Shown: piece after piece, positions 35,146-43,637 of the stretch
How positions within the stretch are numbered: position 1 is the stretch's first letter
How the letters are laid out: each line of letters starts with the position of its first letter
DNA from: Peribacillus asahii
GTDB lineage: Bacteria; Bacillota; Bacilli; Bacillales; DSM-1321
Length of the DNA: 43,638 nucleotides
Direction: 5' to 3'
Assembly: GCF_003570725.1 (NCBI RefSeq)
Contig: NZ_QWVS01000029.1
Coordinates: forward strand, 1 to 43,638
The notes under the pieces: generated by a model
Database searches by the model: none
Seen by the model: only the letters and a program-made list of their open reading frames with translations
Told to the model about the DNA's origin: nothing
Translations under genes and position numbers: made by a program

Positions 35146-35200
35146 AGAAACCAAAATAACAACACTCAAGCTGTAGCTAAGTGTTGTTATTTTGGTTTCT
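35146..35200 (-). terminator. Terminator of the lactone operon
   Basis: A perfect 21-bp stem (35146-35166 with 35180-35200; core ACCAAAATAACAACACT) and a 13-nt loop, 55 bp after the last stop codon. The length and A/T tracts allow function on both strands. Confidence 0.85.
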
Positions 35201-35254
35201 TTTCAAATCGGATTTATTATCCGAACGCTGATTTTTGTTTTATTATATCATCAT

Positions 35255-36436
35255 TTAATTAGGCTCTACGACAGTCCCATCAAAAGCAGATTGATAGATT
35301 TTTCTAATATCGCCTTCTAGTAAAGGTAGAGGGCTTCTAGCCAAGATTCTTTTTTGCTTCACTCCATCTTGCGTTAAACTCTCTACAGCTGATTCCGGTA
35401 CATCGAAGCCTGCTAAAGTAGACGGAATACCAACATCTTTCACAAGTCTCTCGAGTTCTTCTACGCATTTGCATGAGGCTTCCTCTTCAGATAAGTAGGT
35501 TGAATTCCCACCTAAGGCATTCAAAATATCTGCCATCCGCTTTGTGCAGCTTTTGCGAATATAGCCCATTACATATGGCAAAAGGACCGCGTTCGATTCA
35601 CCGTGAGAGATATGAAATTGTCCTCCTAATGGATACGCTAATGCATGAACACCAGCTACTCCAGCATTAAAGAATGCAAGGCCTGCTAAATAACTTCCAT
35701 TACTCATATCAATACGCGCTTGCTTGTCACTTCCGTCCTCTACTGCCTTGCGAAGTGATCGTCCAATTAAGCGAATCGCTTGAAGGGCCAAGCCGTCAGT
35801 CGCCGGGCTTGCATTTACTGAAATATAGGCTTCTACGGCATGAGTTAGTGCATCAATTCCCGTTGCTGCTGTTACTTTTGCCGGAACAGATACCGTCAGT
35901 TCTGGATCAACAATCGCAACATCTGCAAGCAGATAATCGTGTGTAACAACATCCTTTGTTGTCTCTAAGGACAAAACAGAGATATTCGTCACTTCTGAAC
36001 CGGTTCCAGACGTAGTAGGAATGAGGATTTTAGGTAATCCCTTCTTCTCTACACTTTTCGTACCAGTTAAGTTTAAGTAATCAGCTGCAGAGCCTTCATG
36101 CACAGCCAAAACTGCTGCTAATTTCGCTAAATCGAGTGCACTTCCTCCACCGACACCGATAACCATTTCAAACTGACCTTCACGAGTAAAGGAAACAAGC
36201 TTCTCCCCTGTTTCTAAAGGTGGTTCAGGAACGACATCTGTATATAAAGTAACTGAATAGCCTTGCTTTTCAAGTGGAGCTGTTATACGCTCCGCTAGCC
36301 CAATCTTTGCTAGCATTGGATCTGTTACGACTAGAATCTTCTTTGGTGAATATTTCTCAACTTCAGGTAACAATTCCTTCAGGGCTCCCCATCCTGTATA
36401 AGTTAACGAATTGAAAACTAACTTTGCAACACTCAT
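35255..36436 (-). CDS. Iron-containing alcohol dehydrogenase (probable 4-hydroxybutyrate dehydrogenase)
   Basis: 393 aa, group III Fe-dependent ADH. Seen: NAD site VIGVGGGSALDLAKLAA, IPTTSGTGSEVT, metal ligands in GIDALTHAVEAYI (Asp, His) and GVHALAYPLGGQFHISHGES (two His). The start is ATG 36436 (MSVAKLVF) behind GAGGGGG; the frame extends 27 codons upstream into the lactonase gene without a ribosome site. Third gene of the operon, 19 bp after the lactonase. By analogy with BlcB (AttL) of Agrobacterium it would oxidise 4-hydroxybutyrate to succinic semialdehyde; other short diols or hydroxy acids remain possible. Confidence 0.9.
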   Translation of the reverse strand: MSVAKLVFNSLTYTGWGALKELLPEVEKYSPKKILVVTDPMLAKIGLAERITAPLEKQGYSVTLYTDVVPEPPLETGEKLVSFTREGQFEMVIGVGGGSALDLAKLAAVLAVHEGSAADYLNLTGTKSVEKKGLPKILIPTTSGTGSEVTNISVLSLETTKDVVTHDYLLADVAIVDPELTVSVPAKVTAATGIDALTHAVEAYISVNASPATDGLALQAIRLIGRSLRKAVEDGSDKQARIDMSNGSYLAGLAFFNAGVAGVHALAYPLGGQFHISHGESNAVLLPYVMGYIRKSCTKRMADILNALGGNSTYLSEEEASCKCVEELERLVKDVGIPSTLAGFDVPESAVESLTQDGVKQKRILARSPLPLLEGDIRKIYQSAFDGTVVEPN

Positions 36437-36455
36437 TGATTTTTCCCCCTCTATC

Positions 36456-37304
36456 TTACTCGTAATATCCTTCATTGGATTTACGGAATGTTTTAAATTG
36501 ATTAGCATCATGCCCAAACCAGACTTGGGAGTTCGTTTGATTGGCTATTCTGCGTATTTTTTCAACTGCATTGGCATAACCAAGAGAATCATAAATAATA
36601 CCAGGTGGCTGAATCGGCGGCCCGAAGCTTTCAGCTGTATAGATAGCATCTGAAGCGAGAATAATCCCACCCGTTTCTGGCATATTGATCTGAAGACCAA
36701 GCATTCCCCAGGCATGTCCACTTCCGAAATTCAGGATATTAATTCCTTCTGCTAATTCAAGATTGTCTTCACTACGCTTTACTGTTTTCCATTGAAGGTT
36801 ATTTTTTATCCACGCATCAATATCTCCCCAGATATACGCACCTTCTTTTTGGTTGCGGGCATACGTTTGAAGCGCACCGTTTAGCTCATCTTCATGAACA
36901 ATAATCGTTGCATTCGTAAATAACTCCAAGCATCCAGCATGGTCAAGGTGAAGGTGGGAGGCTACTACGTATTTAATATCTTCCGGTCTTACATTTAACT
37001 CCTCTAAGCGATTATGAAGATAGCATTCCTCGCTCATATTGATTGGAAACATTTGTTGAGTTGCTTTTCCCCACCGGCCTTCTGGTCCCATAGAGTTAGG
37101 ATTACAAGCAGTATCAAAAAGGATTTTACCTGCTGGATGGTCAATCAGAACAGTATAGACAGGAAACTCGACAAATTCAGTTTGTGCATTCGGGTTGTCC
37201 ATTGTCGCAGGATTATGCATCGCAATCATCCAATTTTTATCCATGCTCATACGACCGTTATCCATTACATAAAGTTTCGGGTTAGGTTTAATAATATTTG
37301 CCAT
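36456..37304 (-). CDS. Metallo-beta-lactamase-fold lactonase, AttM/BlcC type
   Basis: 282 aa. Dinuclear zinc ligands seen: His117-x-His119-x-Asp121-His122 (SHLHLDHAG), His197 (FGSGHAWG), Asp219 (LASDAIY), His265 (FGHD). Start ATG 37304 with AGGAGG upstream. Members open the lactone ring of gamma-butyrolactone and/or N-acyl homoserine lactones. Between an aldehyde dehydrogenase and an Fe-ADH, as in Agrobacterium blcABC, its main job is most likely gamma-butyrolactone to 4-hydroxybutyrate; quorum quenching would then be a side activity. Gaps of 14 and 19 bp to its neighbours show one transcript. Confidence 0.9.
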   Translation of the reverse strand: MANIIKPNPKLYVMDNGRMSMDKNWMIAMHNPATMDNPNAQTEFVEFPVYTVLIDHPAGKILFDTACNPNSMGPEGRWGKATQQMFPINMSEECYLHNRLEELNVRPEDIKYVVASHLHLDHAGCLELFTNATIIVHEDELNGALQTYARNQKEGAYIWGDIDAWIKNNLQWKTVKRSEDNLELAEGINILNFGSGHAWGMLGLQINMPETGGIILASDAIYTAESFGPPIQPPGIIYDSLGYANAVEKIRRIANQTNSQVWFGHDANQFKTFRKSNEGYYE

Positions 37305-37318
37305 ATTGTTACTCCTCC

Positions 37319-38752
37319 TTAAAACGATGTTTTTATCGTAACGAATTTTAATTCTGTCATTTCTTCTACTGCATATTTAATCCCTTCACGTCCGTAACCA
37401 CTTTCTTTTACACCACCATAAGGCATATGATCAAGTCTAAATGTTGGTATATCATTAATGATGACGCCACCGGACTCTAGCTTTTTGGCTGCATTCAATG
37501 CATTCATGATATTTTGGGTATAGATCGCCACATTCAATCCATATACCGAGTCATTGACCATATTTATTGCTTCATCTAACTCACTATATGGAACGATCGA
37601 AACAACTGGTGCAAATGTTTCTTGGCAAGAAACCGCCATATCATTTGTGACATTCAGTAAAACCGTTGGTGTGAAGACGGAACCCTCACGTTTACCACCC
37701 AAGCCAACTTTAGCGCCTTGCTCAACTGCTTCCTCAACCCATGACTCGATTCGCTCCACTTCTTTACAATTAATCATTGCGCTAATATCAGTTGTTTCTT
37801 CTAGCGGATCACCGACTGTTAATTGTTTGGCTTGTTCAATAAAACGCTTACTAAATCCTTCATAAATGGATTCATGAACATAAATTCTTTGCAGTGAAAT
37901 ACAAACCTGACCTGCAAAAGCAAATGCTCCTTCTACGCATCGAGGAATAATTTTTTCCAAAGGAACATCTGGTTCAACAATTAATCCAGAATTGGAACCT
38001 AGCTCTAACGTTACTTTCCGCAAACCAGCCTTTTCTTTAATCAGCTTGCCTACCCCAGCACTTCCTGTGAACGTCACTTTTTTGACTCTCTCATCTGTAA
38101 TAAGAGCGTCACTGAGTTCTCTTCCACTTCCTGTAACCACTTGAAGAGCACCGTCTGGAAGTCCGGCTTGCTGGAAGATTTCAGCGGTTAAATATGCACT
38201 TAAAGGCGTTTGTTCCGCCGGCTTTAATACAACCGTGTTCCCAGCGGCGAAGGCTGGTCCTAATTTATGAGCGACTAGATTAAACGGAAAATTAAATGGG
38301 CTAATTGCCACTACTACACCTAATGGTTCTCTCCATGTAAGCCCTAGTCGATTTTCACCACCAGGTGCCGCATCCATTGGAAGGGTCTCCCCGTAAATTC
38401 GTTTCGCCTCTTCTGCTGCAAATTGGTAGGTAGCAATGGTACGATCTATTTCTCCTCGTGCTGTTCGAATTGGTTTGCTAGCTTCAAGTGCCAAAATGCG
38501 GGATAACTCCTCCCTTCTTTCTTGAAAGATTTGGGCAACTTTAAACAAAATCTCTGAGCGCTTATAGGCAGGCATCTCTTTCATCGTTTTATAGACTGCC
38601 TGTGCCCCTTCAATGGCCTTTTTTACATCTGCTTCATCTGCCATACTGATGTTAGCTACAACATCTCCACTATAGGGAGAATGAAGTGCATAGGTTCTTT
38701 CTTTTGTTTCAAAATGACCATTAATAAATAAACCTTTTGTCTCCATTTTCAC
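37319..38752 (-). CDS. NAD(P)-dependent aldehyde dehydrogenase (probable succinic semialdehyde dehydrogenase)
   Basis: About 477 aa, ALDH superfamily. Seen: VVAISPFNFPFNLVAHKLGP, VLKPAEQTPLSA, FTGSAGVGKLI, catalytic Glu in VTLELGSNS (a Ser where Gly is usual), catalytic Cys in GQVCISLQRIYV, and MPYGGVKESGYGREG. The start is GTG 38752, 7 nt after AGGAG; the ATG two codons later is the alternative. The longer frame to 38815 runs over the promoter and is rejected. First gene of the operon, directly behind a sigma-54 promoter. By context it would oxidise succinic semialdehyde to succinate; the sequence alone also fits other ALDH substrates. Confidence 0.9.
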   Translation of the reverse strand: MKMETKGLFINGHFETKERTYALHSPYSGDVVANISMADEADVKKAIEGAQAVYKTMKEMPAYKRSEILFKVAQIFQERREELSRILALEASKPIRTARGEIDRTIATYQFAAEEAKRIYGETLPMDAAPGGENRLGLTWREPLGVVVAISPFNFPFNLVAHKLGPAFAAGNTVVLKPAEQTPLSAYLTAEIFQQAGLPDGALQVVTGSGRELSDALITDERVKKVTFTGSAGVGKLIKEKAGLRKVTLELGSNSGLIVEPDVPLEKIIPRCVEGAFAFAGQVCISLQRIYVHESIYEGFSKRFIEQAKQLTVGDPLEETTDISAMINCKEVERIESWVEEAVEQGAKVGLGGKREGSVFTPTVLLNVTNDMAVSCQETFAPVVSIVPYSELDEAINMVNDSVYGLNVAIYTQNIMNALNAAKKLESGGVIINDIPTFRLDHMPYGGVKESGYGREGIKYAVEEMTELKFVTIKTSF

Positions 38753-38795
38753 ATTCCCTCTCCTTTTTATTTTTATTAACACAATAATTATTACA

Positions 38796-38812
38796 TGCAA
38801 GAACCGTGCCAA
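38796..38812 (-). promoter_or_regulatory. Sigma-54 (SigL) promoter, -24/-12
   Basis: On the minus strand TTGGCACGGTTCTTGCA has the invariant GG and GC with 10 nt between them and matches the consensus TGGCAC-N5-TTGCW fully. It lies about 45 bp before the aldehyde dehydrogenase start. The divergent gene encodes a sigma-54 activator. Confidence 0.92.
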
Positions 38813-38864
38813 CATTCAAAACCCTTATTTTCTAGATATTTTTCTATTGTTGAAATCTACAAAT

Positions 38865-38956
38865 GGTGATAAAATTCACCACAATAGATTCGATTGTTGA
38901 TGAAATAGACTGTTAAAGGTGGTGAATATAATCACCAATCGGTGATTATATTCACC
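38865..38956. promoter_or_regulatory. Three palindromic activator sites (UAS)
   Basis: GGTGATAAAATTCACC (38865-38880), GGTGAATATAATCACC (38921-38936) and GGTGATTATATTCACC (38941-38956): three 16-bp copies of GGTGA-N6-TCACC. They lie 55-160 bp upstream of the sigma-54 promoter, the usual enhancer position. The last two also sit 27-62 bp before the activator's own ATG, so autoregulation is plausible. Confidence 0.85.
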
Positions 38957-38982
38957 ATATCTTGTAGAAGGCTGGTGTTCTC

Positions 38983-40671
38983 ATGAAATCACTAACTGTG
39001 AACAAAGAAATTTTAGAGAGTGTTTTCTATTCCATGTCAAATGGAGTCATTGTAGTGGACTCTAATAAAAAAGTTCTATTCATGAATAACTCAATACAGA
39101 AATTATTAAAACTTGAACATCGAGACTATCTCGGCACAGATATCCGAGAGTTTATTCCTAATTCACAAATTCCTCATGTTCTTGATAGTGGTGAAAGTAC
39201 AATTGGAGTGAAGATGACAATTGCAGGGTTACAATGCATGGTTAACCAAACCCTCTTATATCAGGATGACAAGGTGATTGGCGCTGTTAGTGTTATTCAA
39301 GATATTTCTCAAATGGAACATTATCGTTCTCTATTTTTACAAATGGAGAACATCATCGAATTTTCCACAGATGGTATTTATGTCGTTAATAAAGAAGGCA
39401 TTACACTCACTGTCAATTCAACCTACGAGGAAATGTCAGGGTTCAAAAGAGAAGAACTCATCGGTCATCATATGAGCGATTTAATGAAAAAAGGGTATTT
39501 TGATCAATCCGTTTCTCTCCTTGTCTTACAAGAAAAAAAGCGTATTTCTATTCTTCAAAGAATTGGTCAACAAAAAGATGTCATAGTAACCGGAAATCCC
39601 GTTTTCGATGAAGTTGGCGACATTCAAATGGTCGTCACAAGTGTTAGAGATATTACTCAGTTAAATGACCTCACAAATGAGTTAAAAAAGGCAAAAAGTT
39701 TTTCAGAAATGAGCCAAAATCGATACACATTTTCCACCGACGGAACGGATGAAAAAGTAATCTTTCAAAGTACTCAAATGAAGGAAATTATCGAGAAGGT
39801 AAAACAAATTGCTTCGTTCCCAACAAGTGTTTTACTATCTGGCCCTTCAGGATCCGGAAAAGAGGTTATTGCCAATTTAGTTCACCAATTGAGTGATCGA
39901 AAAGATATGCCGTTTATTAAAGTGAATTGCGGGGCTATCCCCGAACAACTATTAGAATCTGAACTATTCGGCTATGAAAAAGGAGCGTTTACCGGGGCAA
40001 GGCAGGAAGGAAAAGTTGGCCTCCTTGAACTTGCAGACAAAGGAACAGTCCTACTGGATGAAGTTGGAGAACTGCCATTGTCCTTGCAGGTCAAATTACT
40101 TCGTGTCCTGCAAGAGAAACAAATTCAAAGACTAGGTGGCACTAAAACAAAGCAATTAGACATTAGAATTATTTCAGCGACTAATAAAAATTTGAAAGAA
40201 TTAATCGAAAAAGGCGAATTTCGTGAAGATTTATATTATCGACTGAAAGTTATTGAATTATCGATACCTCCATTAAGTCAGCGTCCAGAAGACATTGAGA
40301 GTTTACTGGATCACTTTTTCGCTTATTTTTGTAAATTATTTAATGTCGAAAAGCATATCTCACCCGAAACAAAACATATTTTACAAAGCTATCATTGGCC
40401 AGGAAATGTGAGAGAATTACGAAATCTAATTGAGAGCATGATTGTTTCAGTCCCATCGCTTACGATTGAGCCTGTTGATCTTCCCCTACATTTTAGTATT
40501 CATAGTTATATAGAATCAGCTCATACGTTAAAACAAAGAATGGAACAGTTTGAAAAAAGAATAATTATCGACGCACTTCAGAAAAAACCGTCGATTAGAA
40601 AGGCGGCTGAATATTTAGGAGTCGATCACTCGACTCTAGTGAAAAAAATTAAAAGGTGGAATAATATATAA
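38983..40671 (+). CDS. Sigma-54-dependent transcriptional activator, PAS-PAS-AAA+-HTH
   Basis: 562 aa. Two PAS domains (about 8-110 and 118-228), then the AAA+ domain with Walker A GPSGSGKE (287-294), intact GAFTGA loop (334-339), Walker B TVLLDEVGE (355-363) and the arginine region REDLYYRLKV. A C-terminal Fis/TyrR-like HTH (about 534-562, SIRKAAEYLGVDHSTLVKKI) follows. The PAS sensors suggest a small-molecule effector, perhaps the lactone or succinic semialdehyde. Start ATG 38983, GAAGG upstream. Divergent from the lactone operon, whose sigma-54 promoter and three palindromes lie between. Resembles B. subtilis RocR/AcoR-type regulators in architecture. Confidence 0.94.
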   Translation: MKSLTVNKEILESVFYSMSNGVIVVDSNKKVLFMNNSIQKLLKLEHRDYLGTDIREFIPNSQIPHVLDSGESTIGVKMTIAGLQCMVNQTLLYQDDKVIGAVSVIQDISQMEHYRSLFLQMENIIEFSTDGIYVVNKEGITLTVNSTYEEMSGFKREELIGHHMSDLMKKGYFDQSVSLLVLQEKKRISILQRIGQQKDVIVTGNPVFDEVGDIQMVVTSVRDITQLNDLTNELKKAKSFSEMSQNRYTFSTDGTDEKVIFQSTQMKEIIEKVKQIASFPTSVLLSGPSGSGKEVIANLVHQLSDRKDMPFIKVNCGAIPEQLLESELFGYEKGAFTGARQEGKVGLLELADKGTVLLDEVGELPLSLQVKLLRVLQEKQIQRLGGTKTKQLDIRIISATNKNLKELIEKGEFREDLYYRLKVIELSIPPLSQRPEDIESLLDHFFAYFCKLFNVEKHISPETKHILQSYHWPGNVRELRNLIESMIVSVPSLTIEPVDLPLHFSIHSYIESAHTLKQRMEQFEKRIIIDALQKKPSIRKAAEYLGVDHSTLVKKIKRWNNI

Positions 40672-40785
40672 TATTTTGAACAACACTTCTGCCACTTTTG
40701 TTAAATAAAAACAGCTTTGAAAAATTGAATATTTGTTAAGTTAAATATGTGCCAAATAGTAGTATCACTGCTAAAAATTCAACAC
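40672..40785. other. Intergenic region between the activator and the pbuE promoter
   Basis: AT-rich, no gene and no clear terminator for the upstream activator. Confidence 0.4.
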
Positions 40786-40814
40786 TTGAAAAATCAGATG
40801 AAAGCTAGTATACT
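40786..40814 (+). promoter_or_regulatory. pbuE sigma-A promoter
   Basis: TTGAAA (40786-40791) and TATACT (40809-40814) with a 17-nt spacer; the start point would be near 40821, just before the riboswitch. Confidence 0.75.
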
Positions 40815-40830
40815 GAACAAATTAATATTA

Positions 40831-40894
40831 TCTGTATAACCTCAGAATATGGCTTGAGGGTCTCTACCAGGAACCTTAAAATCCTGATTACAGA
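40831..40894 (+). promoter_or_regulatory. Purine riboswitch, adenine class
   Basis: The 64-nt segment has the purine aptamer layout: P1 TCTGTA / TACAGA; P2 CCTCA / TGAGG with loop AATATGG; core GTCTCTACC; P3 AGG / CCT with loop AACCTTA. The nucleotide just before the P1 3' strand (position 74 of the xpt numbering) is T at 40888, the adenine-specific base (C would mean guanine). The P1/P3 3' strands overlap the 5' half of the following terminator, so adenine binding should prevent termination, an ON switch as for B. subtilis pbuE. Confidence 0.93.
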
Positions 40895-40931
40895 AAATGG
40901 ATAATTCATTTTCTGTAATCAGGATTTTTTT
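40880..40931 (+). terminator. Riboswitch-controlled terminator
   Basis: AATCCTGATTACAGAAAATG (40880-40899) pairs perfectly over 20 bp with 40907-40926, followed by a T-run. Its 5' half shares 40880-40894 with the aptamer, making the two folds mutually exclusive. Confidence 0.93.
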
Positions 40932-40985
40932 ATTTTCTAAAGGCATCTTTATTATTTTTTCATTAGAAAGGACGTAAAGCAGAAT

Positions 40986-42182
40986 ATGAATTTAAAAGTT
41001 TTTATACTAGCATTATCAACTGTTGCAGTTGGACTGGTTGAATTAATCATTGGTGGAATACTTCCAACTATTGCAAACAATTTAAACATCTCATTAAGCT
41101 CTGCTGGACAACTAATCACTGTTTTCGCACTTATTTATGCTGTTTCCGGTCCTGTATTACTAGTCATAACTAGCAAAATGGAGCGAAAAAAGTTATATCT
41201 CACTTCCTTGTTTATTTTCTTCATCGGAAATATAATGACATATTTCAGTCCGAATTTTACCTTTATGATGATTGCAAGGATTTTGACCGCAATGAGTACA
41301 GCACTTATCGTTGTACTGTCCTTAACCATAGCTGCAAAAATTGTTTCACCAGCACACCGAGCAAAGGCTCTGGGTCTCATTTATATGGGCATTAGTTCGT
41401 CACTTGTCATGGGCGTGCCACTGGGAATTCTAATTTCCGATAACCTTGGCTGGCGCGTTATTTTCCTCGGGATTGCTATTTTATCTATAGGTTCCTTTGT
41501 ACTTATTTCAATCTTTTTGGAGCGAGTTCCTGGGGAAAACACGATTCCACTTTCACAACAATTAAAGGCAGTGGGTAGCTTAAAAATAGGTAGTGCACAT
41601 CTGGCAACCATGTTTATGCTAGCAGGACATTATACGCTTTATGCGTACTTCACTCCATTTTTAGAAACGGAACTTCATCTGAATTCCAATTGGATCAGTC
41701 TTTGTTATCTATTATTTGGGATTGCAGCGGTAAGTGGTGGTGCATTCGGGGGAATTCTTTCAGATTCGATTGGAGCACATAAAAGCATTATTGTTGTAAT
41801 CATTTTATTTGCCATTGTGCTATTCTTATTACCATTAACTACTTTTTCACTTATTGTATTCATACCGATCATGATGGTTTGGGCAGCATTAAGTTGGAGT
41901 CTATCTCCACCACAACAAAGCTACTTGATTCAAACAGATCCTGCTACATCTGACATTCAGCAAAGCTTTAATAATTCAGCATTACAAATAGGTATTTCTC
42001 TTGGGTCAGCATTTGGTGGCATCGTGCTAAGTCAAACCGGAACTGTTTCCAATGCAGCTTGGTTTGGTGGCGCCCTTGTCATCATCTCCTTACTATGCGC
42101 AGTCTTTTCTTTAACAAGAAGAACGAAAGTGAGAGAGAATACATTTGTGGCTTCGGCTGTACAAAATCAAATATATGATTAG
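40986..42182 (+). CDS. pbuE: MFS purine efflux pump PbuE
   Basis: 398 aa, 12 transmembrane helices, major facilitator DHA1-type: [67 protein letters not shown], and a C-terminal half with [14 protein letters not shown]. It exports adenine, hypoxanthine and analogues in B. subtilis. Start ATG 40986 after AGAAAGGACG. Transcription is set by the adenine riboswitch in its leader, which fixes the name better than sequence alone. Confidence 0.93.
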   Translation: MNLKVFILALSTVAVGLVELIIGGILPTIANNLNISLSSAGQLITVFALIYAVSGPVLLVITSKMERKKLYLTSLFIFFIGNIMTYFSPNFTFMMIARILTAMSTALIVVLSLTIAAKIVSPAHRAKALGLIYMGISSSLVMGVPLGILISDNLGWRVIFLGIAILSIGSFVLISIFLERVPGENTIPLSQQLKAVGSLKIGSAHLATMFMLAGHYTLYAYFTPFLETELHLNSNWISLCYLLFGIAAVSGGAFGGILSDSIGAHKSIIVVIILFAIVLFLLPLTTFSLIVFIPIMMVWAALSWSLSPPQQSYLIQTDPATSDIQQSFNNSALQIGISLGSAFGGIVLSQTGTVSNAAWFGGALVIISLLCAVFSLTRRTKVRENTFVASAVQNQIYD

Positions 42183-42470
42183 CTTAAATTTATAGAATAC
42201 TTTATAAGGTAACTGGACTTGTCCTTGTTGGATTTAGATTAAAGTAGTTTTTTATTATCAAAACTAAAACACTAGGATATTACGTTAACAGGTTCCGTCT
42301 TGGGAGGAACAATGTGAATTCACAAACTGGACTCTCAAATTTAGTTCAGACTTATAAGGCTATTTTTTAAATGGCTATTCAAAAATAGCACCATTCTAGA
42401 TTATTATTGAATTGGTGATATATCTAGTCCAAAACCTCACTTACTTATGATACGGTTTTGCACATGATCA
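42183..42470. other. Gene-free stretch after pbuE
   Basis: No coding trace or clear pbuE terminator; a weak hairpin AAATAGCC/GGCTATTT (about 42357-42380) is the only structure seen. Confidence 0.4.
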
Positions 42471-42507
42471 AAAAAAGGACAGACTCTCCAAAGGGAGAAG
42501 TCTGTCC
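42471..42507 (-). terminator. Terminator-like stem, minus strand
   Basis: GGACAGACTCTCC pairs with GGAGAAGTCTGTCC (one bulge) around AAAG; on the minus strand TTTTTTT follows. It lies 320 bp past the MFS gene's stop, with IS6 ends between, so those insertions may have separated gene and terminator. Confidence 0.75.
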
Positions 42508-42594
42508 AAAATCAAAAAGAATTCATCGATCAACTGTTTGGACTAGTTGCTTAAGATCAGGGGTCACTAGAAATCTTTCGCTTTTTTATATTTT

Positions 42595-42617
42595 CTTCAA
42601 GTATTTGCACCAGAACC
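42595..42617 (-). mobile_element. Solo IS6-family left end 1
   Basis: On the minus strand GGTTCTGGTGCAAATACTTG with AAG following is the IS6 left terminal repeat plus adjoining bases, as in the relic at 22081. No transposase sequence is attached. Confidence 0.7.
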
Positions 42618-42740
42618 AAGAATAATATCGGGTTGATAATGTTTCCACTTGAATAAATTTTGCTTTTCTATACTGAATACCATCCCTTTTCTAGATTGAT
42701 AATATCAGTATGTCCAAGATTTAGAGATTAATTGCCATTG

Positions 42741-42764
42741 TTTTGAAGTTTTTGCACCAGAACC
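42741..42764 (-). mobile_element. Solo IS6-family left end 2
   Basis: GGTTCTGGTGCAAAAACTTC with AAAA on the minus strand, a direct repeat of the end at 42595-42617, 147 bp away. The 120 bp between the two ends show no transposase similarity. Confidence 0.7.
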
Positions 42765-42824
42765 AAAAAAGGTTCGCTTCCCCCAAAGGGAACAATAAAT
42801 TTATCAAAAAAGCTAATCGAGACG

Positions 42825-43637
42825 TTATAAAATATTTCTTAATGCTTCATTTTGACCTTGTTGTTCTGCTCTTTGCATTTTTTTGACATCAGCGCGTAGC
42901 CAGACTGAAATGATGAAAGTAAGAGCTATTAATCCAAAGAATACATAAAATACAGGAATGTAACTGCCAGTAGCTCCATTAATTGCGGTTACCAACATTG
43001 GTCCACAAACCCCACCAAGAGACCAAGTTGTTAAAAGATAACCATGAATCGCACCAACTTCTTTTGTCCCGAATAAATCCCCAGCAAATGCAGGAAGATT
43101 GGAGAATCCTCCACCATAACAACTAACAACCAACAAAATAAGTGCTTGGAACAATAAGGTATTTGTTGTAACCGGAAGTGCAATGAACGCTACTAATTGA
43201 ATGACAAAGAAAATTATAAAAACATTATGGCGACCAAGATAGTCAGAAGCTGCGGCCCAACCAAGTCTACCGCCGCCATTAAAGATTCCCATAATTCCCA
43301 CTAAAGTAGCTGCTCCAGCAACTGATAACCCCACCACGTCTTGAGCCATCGGAGAAGCAACAGAAATCATCATAATTCCCGCACTCGTATTAATAAGTTT
43401 CATTGTCCACAGCATCCAGAAATGCTTTGTTTTCACTGCTTCTTTTGCCGTTAATTGTCGTAAATCTTTCTTTACTTCTTTTTTACCAGTGTCAATAGCT
43501 TGTTTCATTCCCTCTGGCATATAATTAGCTGGAGGCGGTGTGATATAAGAAGCACCTAGAAACATTAGTACGAAATAGCCTGCACCTAAAATATAATACG
43601 TAGTTGAAATACCTACAGATTGCATAAGGTTAGCAGC
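42825..43637 (-). CDS. OFA-family MFS transporter, C-terminal part (runs off right edge)
   Basis: About 270 residues visible; the frame stays open to the window end (reading AANLMQSVG), so the start lies outside. Oxalate/formate antiporter-type major facilitator: YITPPPANYMPEG and the central loop LTAKEAVKTKHFWMLWTMKL, IFNGGGRLGWAAASDYLGRH (the A-like motif of the second half), GGGFSNLPAFAGDLFGTKEV, TTWSLGGVCGPMLV. Six C-terminal helices. Substrates of this family include oxalate, formate, lactate and pyruvate; which one applies cannot be read from the sequence. Confidence 0.9.
   Translation of the reverse strand, partial: AANLMQSVGISTTYYILGAGYFVLMFLGASYITPPPANYMPEGMKQAIDTGKKEVKKDLRQLTAKEAVKTKHFWMLWTMKLINTSAGIMMISVASPMAQDVVGLSVAGAATLVGIMGIFNGGGRLGWAAASDYLGRHNVFIIFFVIQLVAFIALPVTTNTLLFQALILLVVSCYGGGFSNLPAFAGDLFGTKEVGAIHGYLLTTWSLGGVCGPMLVTAINGATGSYIPVFYVFFGLIALTFIISVWLRADVKKMQRAEQQGQNEALRNIL

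Noticed and set aside
36456..37304. Lactonase read mainly as an AHL quorum-quenching enzyme
   Set aside because: The operon partners and sigma-54 catabolic control fit lactone degradation better; AHL activity could still exist as a side reaction.
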